From the NCBI GenBank assembly GCA_045537905.1, contig JAZSQJ010000004.1, forward strand, positions 1 through 8,777: a stretch of 8,777 bases of DNA. Reading direction: 5' to 3'. Made by a program: the position numbers and the translations under genes. Numbering within the stretch: the first letter of the stretch is position 1; the number at the start of each line of letters is the position of its first letter. The notes beneath the pieces were generated by a model. That model searched no databases. It saw only the letters and a program-made list of their open reading frames with translations, and was not told the origin of the DNA. Positions 1 to 7,751 of the stretch are shown piece after piece. The DNA is from SIG636 sp045537905 (GTDB lineage: Bacteria > Bacillota > Clostridia > Oscillospirales > CAG-382).

Positions 1-9
1 CATTCTAAA

Positions 10-177
10 GTAGAAAATTCAGGGAAAATTTCCCTGAATTTTCTGCATTTAATTTGTTTTTTCGTTCAAAACGAACCTCGGCTCACAGTACTTAGTACAG
101 TTATCGCCTCGGTTCGTCTTGCCTGCACTCTTTCTCAGCACTCTGCCAGCTTGATGACAAGGTTTGTCATCAAGCTG
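10..177 (+). repeat. Three-hairpin dispersed repeat, copy 1
   Basis: This segment recurs at 8151-8321 in the same orientation, roughly 85-90% identical by eye. It holds three stem-loops. H1 is a 16-bp perfect palindrome with a one-base centre (12-44). H2 is a long-range stem CGAACC (72-77) with GGTTCG (111-116), an inner GGC/GCC (80-82/106-108) and a GTAC-TTA-GTAC tip (88-98). H3 is a 14-bp perfect stem with a 3-nt loop (147-160/164-177). No reading frame fits it. It may be a MITE/REP-like element or a conserved RNA; which one cannot be told from here. It lies downstream of the leftward dockerin gene, past that gene's terminator. Confidence 0.8.
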
Positions 178-203
178 AAAAACGGCGGATTACCGCCGTT
201 TTT
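178..203 (-). terminator. Intrinsic terminator of the dockerin gene (bidirectional)
   Basis: AAAAACGGCGG (178-188) pairs perfectly with CCGCCGTTTTT (193-203) around a 4-nt ATTA loop. Read leftward, the GC-rich stem is followed by a run of five T, and it lies about 35 nt past the TAA of the leftward gene. The symmetrical A/T flanks would also let it stop transcription arriving from the left. Confidence 0.85.
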
Positions 204-238
204 GTTTTTGTTGATTTAATATTTATGTTTTTGATGAT

Positions 239-3097
239 TTAATAATACAATTCTATCTTCAACGCTATGAGGTCGGCGGCGTTAAGACTGCCGTCCCCTG
301 TAAGGTCGCCTGCCAAAGCGTTGCTGTGGGAGGCGGTGTTGGGGTTCCTCATCAGCCTGTTAAGTGCCACGTAGTCCGTCACCGCAATCTTGCCGTCGCC
401 GTCTACGTCGCCCTTTACCACTACAAGCACGTAGTCAAGTATCTCGCCGCCGGCATCAAGGGCTACTACCTTACAGCCTGTACCAACGGGGGCGTTGCCT
501 GTCAAAACCGCACCGTCCGGTCCCAGCACGCTTACCGTGCCTTCAAACATTGCCGCCACTGCACCTGCGGTGTTGTTATGATCGTTTATGGTAACAAAAC
601 CCTTATCAAGGCTACAGTCTGCGCCCTCCTTGGGGGTTAACACAAATCCGTCGGGGGTGGTGTAAAGCTTACCGCCGCATTTTGTGCACTGATAGTAGCC
701 TTCTGCGTTTTTGTAATCGTGGCTTATCTCCCTTGTGTCACCGCAAAGGTTACAGTCGGGGTCGCAATCGTTATCGTATTCATGGACGGTATGAGGTATG
801 CTCCTCTTGTAACCGCAGTAGCTACAGGTATCGTCCTGCTCGTTATCGTAGCTGTGAGCTTCCTTTGCACCTTCCACACCGCAATGCTCGCACACCGTCC
901 AGTGGTTTTCCTCGTCGGTCTCCCAAAGCTGAACACAGTTGTGAGGAGGAACACGGGTAGCACCGCACTCGTCACAGTCGCTGTCGCAATCATCCTCGTA
1001 ATAGTGGGGATCTATCCCCTTTCTGTAGCCGCAAAGAACACATTCCTGCCAGTGGTCATACTTGCCAACGGTATAGCCGTTAAAGCTATGCACGGGCAAT
1101 CTTACTTCACCGCAAAGGTTACAGTCGGCATCGCAAGGGTCGTCGTAGCTGTGCTTTACAAGCTCGTAACCCTTAACTTCACCGCAGTCGGCACACCTGT
1201 ACCCCACAAAGCCACGGTCTGCACAGTCCGTACCGGGCAGGTTATATTCCTGCCAATCGTGCTGGTGCTTACTGTAAACCACGTACAGCACGCCCTTATA
1301 GGAGGCAAACTCGGTAATATCAAAGCTATCCTTAATATAGTCAGAAACTTCGGTATACGCACCCTTAACCGCAATGCTAAGTGCATTTGCAGTGATATAT
1401 CCGTTAGCCGCCCCGTCGGTGGTAGTAGCAGCTATATAGGGAGAGTTGATACGCAAATCCACCAGAGAGCTACAGCCGTAAAAGGCGTTTTTACCAACGG
1501 AGCCTACAGCCTCACCTACCGTGATGCTGCTGATGGAAGCGCAGTTTTCAAAGGAGTAGTCGGAGATAGAGGTAACGCCCTTACCTATTTCCACAGACTT
1601 TATAAGGTCTCTGTAAGCAAGCCACGCCTCGTCAGATCCGCTTTCAAAGGCGTCCATAGCACCCTCACCGCTTATGCTAAGCTTGTATTCTTCATCCAAA
1701 TACCAGTTAAGACCGCCCCAGGTGCCTTCTGCAGGAAGCTCCACCTTTGCAGCGGGAGCGTATGCCTCCAGCTCGTCAAGCTCAACTATATAAGCGTTTG
1801 TACCGCTGGCACGGAGAGTATCAAGGGTCAAACGGAAGCCCTTTATGTCAATAGCGTCTTCTACGGTAACGGTAACGTTAAAGAAACGGGGACCCTCCAC
1901 ACCGGTAAGCTCGGGCACGCCGATAGGTGCACCCTCAATGGGAGTATACTCCACCTTATAGGTGACGGAAGTATACGTGCTGCCGTCCTTGGTTACCTCA
2001 AGGGCAGCCACGTTCAAATGACGGTTTACGCTGTCGTTAAGAAGGAAAGCGTGTACGCCCCTCATCAAAAGGGTTTCTATAGAGGTAGCCTTATCAAAGC
2101 TGAACTCTATTACATTCTTGGCATAGGAGCCTGCCATCTGTACGGTAACGCCGTTTACACCCGTTATATCGTTCCAATCCACGCCGTTGCCACGGTAGAT
2201 GCCGTCGGTAAGAAGAATGCTATCGTTATCGGTGTAGCTGCTGAAAAAGGCGTTTATATCGTAGGTATAGCTCATACCTGCAAGAAGGTTTACGGAAGGT
2301 GTATCGGGTGCAGGCTCCTCAGAGCTTACGTCGTCAGAGGTCACGTCGTCAGAGCTTATGTCGTCGGAGGTCACGTCCTCGGAGCTTACGTCCTCGGAGC
2401 TTACGTCCTCAGAGCTCACGTCCTCGGAGGTCACGTCGTCAGAGCTTACGTCATCGGAGGTCACGTCATCGGAGCTTACGTCGTCAGAGCTTACGTCGTC
2501 GGAGGTCACATCCTCAGAGCTTACGTCCTCGGAACTTGGCTCCTCTGTTGTTACGTCTGCAGAGCTTAGCTCCTCGGGCACGTCGAAAACCTTAATAACA
2601 TCGCCGTCGGCATTGCTCCCCAATACAGAGTCGATATTAGAAAGATACCAAAGGGGAACGTTGACGTCGTTTTCACTTATCAAATCACCCTCTGTAGCCC
2701 TATAGCTTGCGCTGAAAACAACCGCACCCTCATCATAGAGGACACCGCTGGCAAAGGACACGCAGGCACCTGACACGCCGTCACGGTTGTAAGCCTCGTT
2801 AATAGCGGCACTGCCGCCCTGGGGGCTGGTAAGAGAGCCTGCAACAAGCTGTAAGTCCTCACTGACGGAAACAACTATCTTACCTGTGCGGACACCCGCA
2901 GGCAAAGCCGCACTTACGGTATAGGTGCCGTCCTCCTCCGCCTTAACGGTCAAGGTGTAGGTAGTTTCCGCCACGGAAATAGGCTCCGCAACGCCATCCG
3001 AAACAGAGGTGTCACCCTCCGCTGCTGCCACAGTAGGCAGGCTGAACGTACCAAAACACAAAATAAAAGCCAACAAAAGGGCAAGATGCTTCTTCAT
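239..3097 (-). CDS. Secreted mosaic surface protein with cohesin-like, BspA-LRR, CxxC-array and dockerin regions
   Basis: Predicted exported 952-residue protein. The ATG at 3097 is chosen over a TTG four codons upstream because GGAGG sits 5 nt before it and MKKHLALLLAFILCFG begins a classical signal peptide (about 1-26, ending near AAA). Order of parts: a beta-rich module resembling the cohesin/CBM fold (about 45-172); fourteen acidic pentapeptides (188-257); a discoidin-like region opening NLLAG (about 269-446); a BspA-type leucine-rich repeat (about 491-551, ISDYSFENCASISSIT and VGKNAFYGCSSLVDLRI); a Cys/His array with eight CxxC pairs (about 611-808); a beta linker ending in VVVKG; and a dockerin (897-952) with two calcium loops, DVDGDGKIAVTD and DLTGDGSLNAAD. 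No catalytic domain is recognised. Dockerins bind cohesins on scaffoldins or the cell surface, so a structural or adhesive role is inferred. Function unknown. Confidence 0.9.
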   Translation of the reverse strand: MKKHLALLLAFILCFGTFSLPTVAAAEGDTSVSDGVAEPISVAETTYTLTVKAEEDGTYTVSAALPAGVRTGKIVVSVSEDLQLVAGSLTSPQGGSAAINEAYNRDGVSGACVSFASGVLYDEGAVVFSASYRATEGDLISENDVNVPLWYLSNIDSVLGSNADGDVIKVFDVPEELSSADVTTEEPSSEDVSSEDVTSDDVSSDDVSSDDVTSDDVSSDDVTSEDVSSEDVSSEDVSSEDVTSDDISSDDVTSDDVSSEEPAPDTPSVNLLAGMSYTYDINAFFSSYTDNDSILLTDGIYRGNGVDWNDITGVNGVTVQMAGSYAKNVIEFSFDKATSIETLLMRGVHAFLLNDSVNRHLNVAALEVTKDGSTYTSVTYKVEYTPIEGAPIGVPELTGVEGPRFFNVTVTVEDAIDIKGFRLTLDTLRASGTNAYIVELDELEAYAPAAKVELPAEGTWGGLNWYLDEEYKLSISGEGAMDAFESGSDEAWLAYRDLIKSVEIGKGVTSISDYSFENCASISSITVGEAVGSVGKNAFYGCSSLVDLRINSPYIAATTTDGAANGYITANALSIAVKGAYTEVSDYIKDSFDITEFASYKGVLYVVYSKHQHDWQEYNLPGTDCADRGFVGYRCADCGEVKGYELVKHSYDDPCDADCNLCGEVRLPVHSFNGYTVGKYDHWQECVLCGYRKGIDPHYYEDDCDSDCDECGATRVPPHNCVQLWETDEENHWTVCEHCGVEGAKEAHSYDNEQDDTCSYCGYKRSIPHTVHEYDNDCDPDCNLCGDTREISHDYKNAEGYYQCTKCGGKLYTTPDGFVLTPKEGADCSLDKGFVTINDHNNTAGAVAAMFEGTVSVLGPDGAVLTGNAPVGTGCKVVALDAGGEILDYVLVVVKGDVDGDGKIAVTDYVALNRLMRNPNTASHSNALAGDLTGDGSLNAADLIALKIELYY
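2327..2536 (-). repeat. 15-bp tandem repeat encoding an acidic pentapeptide linker
   Basis: Fourteen uninterrupted in-frame 15-bp units encode [S/T]-S-[D/E]-D-[V/I] (residues 188-257 of the dockerin protein). Units differ by S/T, E/D and one V/I substitution and mix in a patterned way (SSEDV, TSDDV, SSDDV, TSEDV), as expected from unit duplication and slippage. The product would be a flexible, strongly negative linker between the cohesin-like module and the discoidin-like region. Copy number changes would keep the frame. Confidence 0.93.
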
Positions 3098-3139
3098 AAA
3101 GACCTCCAACTCGAAGTGCGGTCAACGCTATTTGTAAAT

Positions 3140-3168
3140 ATTTTACCACAATCGTTGTCCAATGTCAA
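3140..3168 (-). promoter_or_regulatory. Predicted sigma-A promoter of the dockerin gene
   Basis: On the minus strand TTGACA (3168-3163) is separated by 17 nt from TAAAAT (3145-3140). The predicted start near 3133 gives a ~36-nt leader that includes the GGAGG at 3107-3103. Confidence 0.7.
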
Positions 3169-3221
3169 CAATTATTGTTAATATTGTTAAATCCTCCCCT
3201 CCCTACAAACTCTTTTGCTTA

Positions 3222-3251
3222 TTGACAAAACGCTAAAGTTTAAGCTATAAT
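3222..3251 (+). promoter_or_regulatory. Predicted sigma-A promoter of the NCS2 permease gene
   Basis: TTGACA (3222-3227) and TATAAT (3246-3251) with an 18-nt spacer, both perfect hexamers. The predicted start near 3258 leaves a leader of about 40 nt, too short for a riboswitch. Confidence 0.8.
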
Positions 3252-3296
3252 TGAAGATGACAGAAATCAACAAAACCAGACAAAAGAGGTGTTATC

Positions 3297-5291
3297 GTGC
3301 GCAAGAAACGCCAAATCGACCCCACAAAGCAATCGTTTTTTTCAAAAAGCGAGCGTTTTTTTAGAAGATCCCGTTGGATATTCTTCAAAAGCGGTATAAT
3401 TTCCCTTGCCTTTGAGCATTTTTTAGCAATGATTCCTGCAACCATACTGGTACCAGTCCTTGTCAATAACACCCACGGCGATATGATAATTGATATGTCG
3501 CTGGTACTGTTTACAAGCGGATTGGGCACTATAGCCTTTTCGGTGCTTTCAAAAGGTAAGCTGCCTGCCTACCTCAGCTCAAGCTTTGCATACATAGGAC
3601 TTACCGTGCACCTTATAAACGAGCTGTCGGGTGATGGCACGTCCCACCAAATGGCGTTTACCTACGTAGGCTGGGCGTATATCCTCAGCGGTGCAATGCT
3701 GTTTCTACTTTCCAGACTATACCTTAAAAAGGGTATAGAGCGTTTTATGTCCTTTATTATGCCTGCAACGGTCATAGGTCCTGCCATCTCCCTTATAGGT
3801 CTTGAGCTTGCCGATACGGCGGTAGTTGACTCCGGCTTTGACATTGAAGACGGGCTGGTAGACGGAAATGCGGCTATCGTTGCAATGTGTACCTTGGCGA
3901 TAATAATTCTCTTTTCTTTGTTTAAGCACAAGTTTTTGAAAAACGCCGCTATTATCGTAGGTATGCTGGTCGGCTGTGCCGTATCCTTTGCTATAAACGG
4001 TTTCCCTTCCGAGCAATTTAACGACGTAGCGTGGTTGACCTATCCTAAAATCAGCTTGCCTACGTTCTTACCTGACTTCAAAACGTTGGCAGGACTGTTT
4101 GTGGCAGTGCTGCCTGCAACCTTTATAGTGTTTACCGAAAACATAGGCAGAGTTACCGTAATAAGCAGAATGAAGAGGGACGAGGCAGAGCCTGAGAATT
4201 CTCTTTCTCAAGCGGAAACGGACGTCACCCAAGAAGTAATCGACGACGGAACCAACGATAACGATATTTTTACCGAAAACTCCGTAAACGAAATGCGTGA
4301 CTCCGTTAGAGGACACGGTATTTCCACTTTGATTGCGGCAGTGCTTGGCTCCGTTCCCAACACCATTTATGCGGAAAACATAGCGGTAATGAGTATTCAC
4401 CGTCACGACAATAAAAGGGATGAGCCCGATAGCTTCATCAAAAAGCTTACCTCGCCCTTTTCCGTCGCCCCCTATATCATCGCCGCAGCATTGGCTATGA
4501 TTTTTGCCTTTTCAGGATACCTACAAGCCTTTTTGCTTGGTATTCCCAAGGCGGTAATCGGTGGCATGGAGCTGTTTCTTTTTGGTCTTATCTCCGCTCC
4601 GGGCATTCAGTTGCTCGTTGAGCAACGGGTTGATTACAAAAAAATCTCTAACCAAATAATAACTGCTTCCGTGTTAATATCGGGCATAAGCGGACTTTCT
4701 ATTAACTTTGGTTTTGTGGAAATAAAAGGCATGGGTCTTGGCTTTGTGGTAGGCGTAGCTATTAATTTGGTGGTTCAAGGCATTAAATGGCTGGGCAGGC
4801 TTAGCGACACTATGACCTTTGACGAAATGGTACTGGAGGTACTTTCCGTCTTTTCGGAGGATACCGAATACCGTGTTCTTGGCTATAAAAAAGAAGGTCA
4901 GGAAAATGTAGATTATCAACGAAACTGTGCCATAAAGGGCGTTGTTTACGCACTGGACGGCAAGGGATGCCGTGTTCGTCTGCCAAACGGAGATTTTGTT
5001 TCAGACAACACCCTATGCGAAGAAGTGAAGCACGCAGTAGTTTTGGAGATAGGCAAAGCCGGTACAACTGATGCGGTTTTACGATTCAAAAAAACTATAA
5101 ACGGTTTGTTCCTTGAGGTAAAATCGGATACTATTCCCGACGAAGGCAAGAAAGCCTATCTTAACGACTACGACGCTATAGACGAGGACGGCGAATGGTT
5201 GGTTATCAAGGCGTCGGATATAGCTATGAGAAAGATCAGAGCCTTAGTTCGTCGTATTGAGGTTAACAAGCCTGCTGAAAACCAAGAATAA
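3297..5291 (+). CDS. NCS2-family nucleobase (uracil/xanthine-type) permease with C-terminal extension
   Basis: Integral membrane protein of the NCS2/NAT family, which imports uracil, xanthine or related bases by ion symport. The GTG start is supported by AGAGGTG about 5 nt upstream. Family marks: TM1 segment FEHFLAMIPATILVPVL (from 39), PAYLSSSFAYIG (90-101) matching the UraA TM3 strand, the TM8 glutamate in FTENIGRVTVIS (E281), and the TM10 signature NTIYAENIAVMSIHR (E360). Both glutamates correspond to the base-binding residues of UraA. Odd points: the signature usually reads E/Q-N-x-G-x4-T-R, but here Ala replaces Gly and His replaces Thr; the TM8-TM9 loop carries ~35 extra acidic residues (about 293-335); and about 160 soluble residues follow the transport core (505-664), making 664 residues against the usual ~420-450. 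The extension matches nothing I recognise. It appears monocistronic. The substrate is not decided. Confidence 0.88.
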   Translation: MRKKRQIDPTKQSFFSKSERFFRRSRWIFFKSGIISLAFEHFLAMIPATILVPVLVNNTHGDMIIDMSLVLFTSGLGTIAFSVLSKGKLPAYLSSSFAYIGLTVHLINELSGDGTSHQMAFTYVGWAYILSGAMLFLLSRLYLKKGIERFMSFIMPATVIGPAISLIGLELADTAVVDSGFDIEDGLVDGNAAIVAMCTLAIIILFSLFKHKFLKNAAIIVGMLVGCAVSFAINGFPSEQFNDVAWLTYPKISLPTFLPDFKTLAGLFVAVLPATFIVFTENIGRVTVISRMKRDEAEPENSLSQAETDVTQEVIDDGTNDNDIFTENSVNEMRDSVRGHGISTLIAAVLGSVPNTIYAENIAVMSIHRHDNKRDEPDSFIKKLTSPFSVAPYIIAAALAMIFAFSGYLQAFLLGIPKAVIGGMELFLFGLISAPGIQLLVEQRVDYKKISNQIITASVLISGISGLSINFGFVEIKGMGLGFVVGVAINLVVQGIKWLGRLSDTMTFDEMVLEVLSVFSEDTEYRVLGYKKEGQENVDYQRNCAIKGVVYALDGKGCRVRLPNGDFVSDNTLCEEVKHAVVLEIGKAGTTDAVLRFKKTINGLFLEVKSDTIPDEGKKAYLNDYDAIDEDGEWLVIKASDIAMRKIRALVRRIEVNKPAENQE

Positions 5292-5297
5292 CGTAAG

Positions 5298-5334
5298 AGG
5301 GCTGTCTCAAGTCAATCGGATTTGAGACGGCCCT
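5298..5334 (+). terminator. Post-gene hairpin of the TGTCTCAAA family
   Basis: AGGGCTGTCTCAA (5298-5310) pairs with TTGAGACGGCCCT (5322-5334) over 13 bp with one G-U, starting 6 nt after the permease stop. The T5303/G5329 pair is a wobble only in plus-strand RNA, consistent with rightward transcription. The T-run after the stem is weak (AATTAAGTTT), so efficiency is uncertain. The same arms recur at 8063-8096 and 8321-8354. It may also serve the convergent radical SAM gene, for which no separate terminator is seen between 5335 and 5438. Confidence 0.6.
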
Positions 5335-5438
5335 AATTAAGTTTGCCCTATTTGCAAGTGAAGTTTTGCCTAGAAAATAGCTTTGCCGGATAGTTTTTTA
5401 TTGTATTTAAGACTTTGCTGCAACGAGATAGCTGCGTT

Positions 5439-6194
5439 TTACGGAGTGTATTCGTTTAATATACTCTCTACGTCTTCCTTATAAATGTTTCCGCCAAGGA
5501 GAGTTCCGTCCGGCTCGATGCTGACGCTGTGCAGGTCCGCAGGGTTCTCCTCATAGGGACTGAAGGCTTTAACGTCCGCAGGGAAATACTCAGAGAGGTA
5601 TTTAAGGGCGTTGCCCTGAGGAAACACCACGTTACCCTCTCCCTCTTTAATGCCTATCTCGGAAAGCCTGTCTATAATTGCCCTTGTTTTTTGGTTGTAG
5701 GGATTGCTGTGGGTGGCACTTACCAGCCAGGCGGGCTGACTGCGAAGCTTTATACCGTAGTACAATGCATAGCTGCCAAAGGCTTCAACGTACTCAAGAG
5801 GTATAGTCTCCTGATGGAAGGCGTCGGCAGACAGCAACAGATCGTTTACTCCGCTGTTTGCCAAATCAGCGGCAACCCTTTTTATAACGTCCCTGTCCTT
5901 GCTGAAATAGCCGTTTGTAATAAGCTGGCGGTGAGGGATGCCTGACTCCCTTGCGGCGCTGTGTATAGCACAAACCGTATGGGGGTAAAGCAGCGGCTCG
6001 CCTCCAAAGGTCATTACGGATTTAATATCGTAAAGCTCCGCAATATCAAAAACCGCCCTCACGGCACTGTCCTTGTCTATACTAACCGTCCTGTTGTTTC
6101 CCTCGCCTACACTGCAGTGCTTACAGCTGCCCGTACAGGCGTAGGTTATAATAAACTCAATACGACTTAAATTTTTAAGATAAGGGTTTGACAT
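5439..6194 (-). CDS. Radical SAM domain protein (single cluster, no SPASM)
   Basis: A 251-residue radical SAM enzyme, predicted to cleave S-adenosylmethionine with a 4Fe-4S cluster to start radical chemistry. The cluster motif is C20-x3-C24-x2-C27 (YACTGSCKHCS), followed by the SAM-contacting GGEPLL (64-69), LITNGYF (91-97) and LSADAFH (121-127). The tail has VSIEPDGTLLGGNIYKED (224-241), which resembles the 'PDG...GNI' stretch seen before auxiliary clusters in SPASM proteins, but there is no cysteine after C75, so no auxiliary cluster can form. ATG at 6194 is supported by GGAGG 7 nt upstream. It is alone, convergent with the NCS2 gene and divergent from the TRAP operon. No precursor peptide or partner enzyme is seen, so the substrate is unknown. 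Confidence 0.88.
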   Translation of the reverse strand: MSNPYLKNLSRIEFIITYACTGSCKHCSVGEGNNRTVSIDKDSAVRAVFDIAELYDIKSVMTFGGEPLLYPHTVCAIHSAARESGIPHRQLITNGYFSKDRDVIKRVAADLANSGVNDLLLSADAFHQETIPLEYVEAFGSYALYYGIKLRSQPAWLVSATHSNPYNQKTRAIIDRLSEIGIKEGEGNVVFPQGNALKYLSEYFPADVKAFSPYEENPADLHSVSIEPDGTLLGGNIYKEDVESILNEYTP

Positions 6195-6223
6195 AACGCA
6201 TCCTCCATACTAAACGTAAGATT

Positions 6224-6252
6224 ATTGTGCCATAATCCGCATATTTTGTCAA
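6224..6252 (-). promoter_or_regulatory. Predicted promoter of the radical SAM gene
   Basis: On the minus strand TTGACA (6252-6247) is followed after 17 nt by CACAAT (6229-6224), preceded by TGG as an extended -10. The predicted start near 6217 gives a leader of about 23 nt. The -10 is weaker than in the neighbouring promoters. Confidence 0.5.
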
Positions 6253-6279
6253 CTCTTAACCGCCCATGCCAAACAAGTA

Positions 6280-6308
6280 TTGACAATTTTACAAAGATAC
6301 GCTATAAT
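6280..6308 (+). promoter_or_regulatory. Consensus sigma-A promoter of the TRAP-permease operon
   Basis: TTGACA (6280-6285), a 17-nt spacer and TATAAT (6303-6308): both hexamers and spacing match consensus, predicting strong transcription from about 6315 and a ~58-nt leader. It is back to back with the radical SAM promoter; the two -35 boxes lie about 27 bp apart, so one regulator could affect both. Confidence 0.85.
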
Positions 6309-6373
6309 ACTAGGCATAGTGTAAAAAAACAGGCTGTGTTTTTTGTGTAATATTATTAAAAGGAGGATTTACA

Positions 6374-7738
6374 ATGCCACAAGAGCTTTGGTATTTGATT
6401 ACGGTATTTGCCGTTGCCATAGTTGGCTTTTCCATAATCAAACGCCCCCTTTACGAATGTATGCTGTATTCCTTTATCGCCCTGCTTACGGTAAGCGGCA
6501 CCTGGGGCGGTGTTTTCGGGTATATTTACGACGCTTTGAAGGAGCCTACCCTTTACGTAATTTTTGTATTTGTAATCTCCGCCTCCCTGCTTTCAAAAAC
6601 CCCCATAATTGACGACTGTATAGCTATTATACTGTCCATATTCGGCAGGCTGAGAGGCGGCGCAGGCTTTGTTGCCATTATAGGCAGCTCCTATATGGGC
6701 TCCCTGTCCGGCAGCGGCCCCGGTAACGTAGCTACTACCGGCGTGTTTACCATCCCCGCTATGATAAAGTCCGGCTTCCCCCCACATCTTGCCGCCAACG
6801 TAGAGGCTCACGCCAGCACCATGGGTAATATGATACCCCCCGCAGGTATGATAGCTATTGCCTTTGCGGCTCTTGACAAGCTTTATCCCAATACATACAC
6901 CATGTCTCAGTATTGGATGCTGCTTTGGGGCGTTGCCCTTTGGTTTGTTCTTCAGCGTATCGTAACCTTGTACCTTATGTGCAGATACTATAAGGTGGAG
7001 CCTATGGAAAAGGCAGACATCCCCAGCCTTCGTCAGTCTCTTAAAAGAGGCTGGAAGGCGGTGTTCCTCCCTATTATAGTGTTCCTGCCCTTCTTCCTTA
7101 CCAACAGCTTTGATGCCTTTTTCAAGGCTCGTCTGGGCGAGGCAGGTGCAAAGGCCCTTGGCGACAGCCTGCTTTTGTTTATCCCCTCCCTTATCGTAAT
7201 ATTCGGCATACTCCTTTCCGGTAAGGAAACCGTTAAAAAAATGAATATTTCCTATATGGCAGAGCAGATCAAAAACGGTATGCTTAAGGTTGTTCCTACT
7301 GCCGCCCTCGTTCTGTTTGCATACTTTGTAAGCAACGTTTTTGAGGACCTTAACGTAGAACAAGCCATTGGCGAGTTTATTACAGGCTTTAACATGAGCA
7401 AGCTTGCCCTTTGCTTTATCATTCCTTTGTTCACGGCAGTGCTCGGTATGCTGCTGCCCGGCTCTACACAGGTCAAGATATTCGGCGGCGTAATCATCGC
7501 CATCATGGCAGAGGCAGGCTGTAACCCTATGCTTATTGCGGCAATGCTGCCTTGTATCTGCGGTGCGATGCACGGCGTAACCCCTCCCTACTGCGCTTGC
7601 GTTTACACGGGTATGGGTATAGCTCAGTCTGAGCTTAAGCCTACCTTGACCAACTGTATGGTTTGGGTAACTCTCCACTACCTGCTGTCCGTTGTGATTA
7701 TGCTGGGTCTGCTTCCGATTATGGGACTTATATCTTAG
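6374..7738 (+). CDS. TRAP-type transporter large permease (DctM-like)
   Basis: A 454-residue polytopic membrane protein of the DctM large-subunit family (ion transporter superfamily), which moves carboxylate-type solutes using an ion gradient. ATG follows AGGAGG with a 7-nt gap. The two hairpin-loop signatures are visible: GSLSGSGPGNVATTGVFTIP (109-128), leading through HASTMGNMIPPAGMIAIAF (146-164), and in the second half GMLLPGSTQVKIFGG (358-372) followed by GVTPPYCACVYTGMG (401-415). The spacing of the two halves fits the inverted-repeat elevator fold. Hydrophobic segments cover nearly all of the protein apart from a basic loop near 205-226. Classical TRAP systems also need a periplasmic or lipoprotein binding protein and a four-helix small permease; neither is encoded next to it. 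The substrate cannot be inferred. Confidence 0.85.
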   Translation: MPQELWYLITVFAVAIVGFSIIKRPLYECMLYSFIALLTVSGTWGGVFGYIYDALKEPTLYVIFVFVISASLLSKTPIIDDCIAIILSIFGRLRGGAGFVAIIGSSYMGSLSGSGPGNVATTGVFTIPAMIKSGFPPHLAANVEAHASTMGNMIPPAGMIAIAFAALDKLYPNTYTMSQYWMLLWGVALWFVLQRIVTLYLMCRYYKVEPMEKADIPSLRQSLKRGWKAVFLPIIVFLPFFLTNSFDAFFKARLGEAGAKALGDSLLLFIPSLIVIFGILLSGKETVKKMNISYMAEQIKNGMLKVVPTAALVLFAYFVSNVFEDLNVEQAIGEFITGFNMSKLALCFIIPLFTAVLGMLLPGSTQVKIFGGVIIAIMAEAGCNPMLIAAMLPCICGAMHGVTPPYCACVYTGMGIAQSELKPTLTNCMVWVTLHYLLSVVIMLGLLPIMGLIS

Positions 7739-7751
7739 GGAGGTGCAAGCT

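Noticed and set aside
10..177. CRISPR-like or terminal inverted repeat of an insertion sequence
   Set aside because: Only two copies 8 kb apart in the same orientation, no regular spacers and no transposase gene in between.
719..2569. Long open frame on the plus strand opposite the dockerin gene (616 codons)
   Set aside because: It is a shadow of the minus-strand gene; its repetitive RAYVVGGHV-type stretch is only the antisense reading of the acidic pentapeptide repeat, and no ribosome binding site precedes it.
6323..6345. Imperfect A-run/T-run hairpin in the TRAP leader as an attenuator
   Set aside because: The stem is A-T only with a bulge and a 3-nt loop, so too weak to support a regulatory call.
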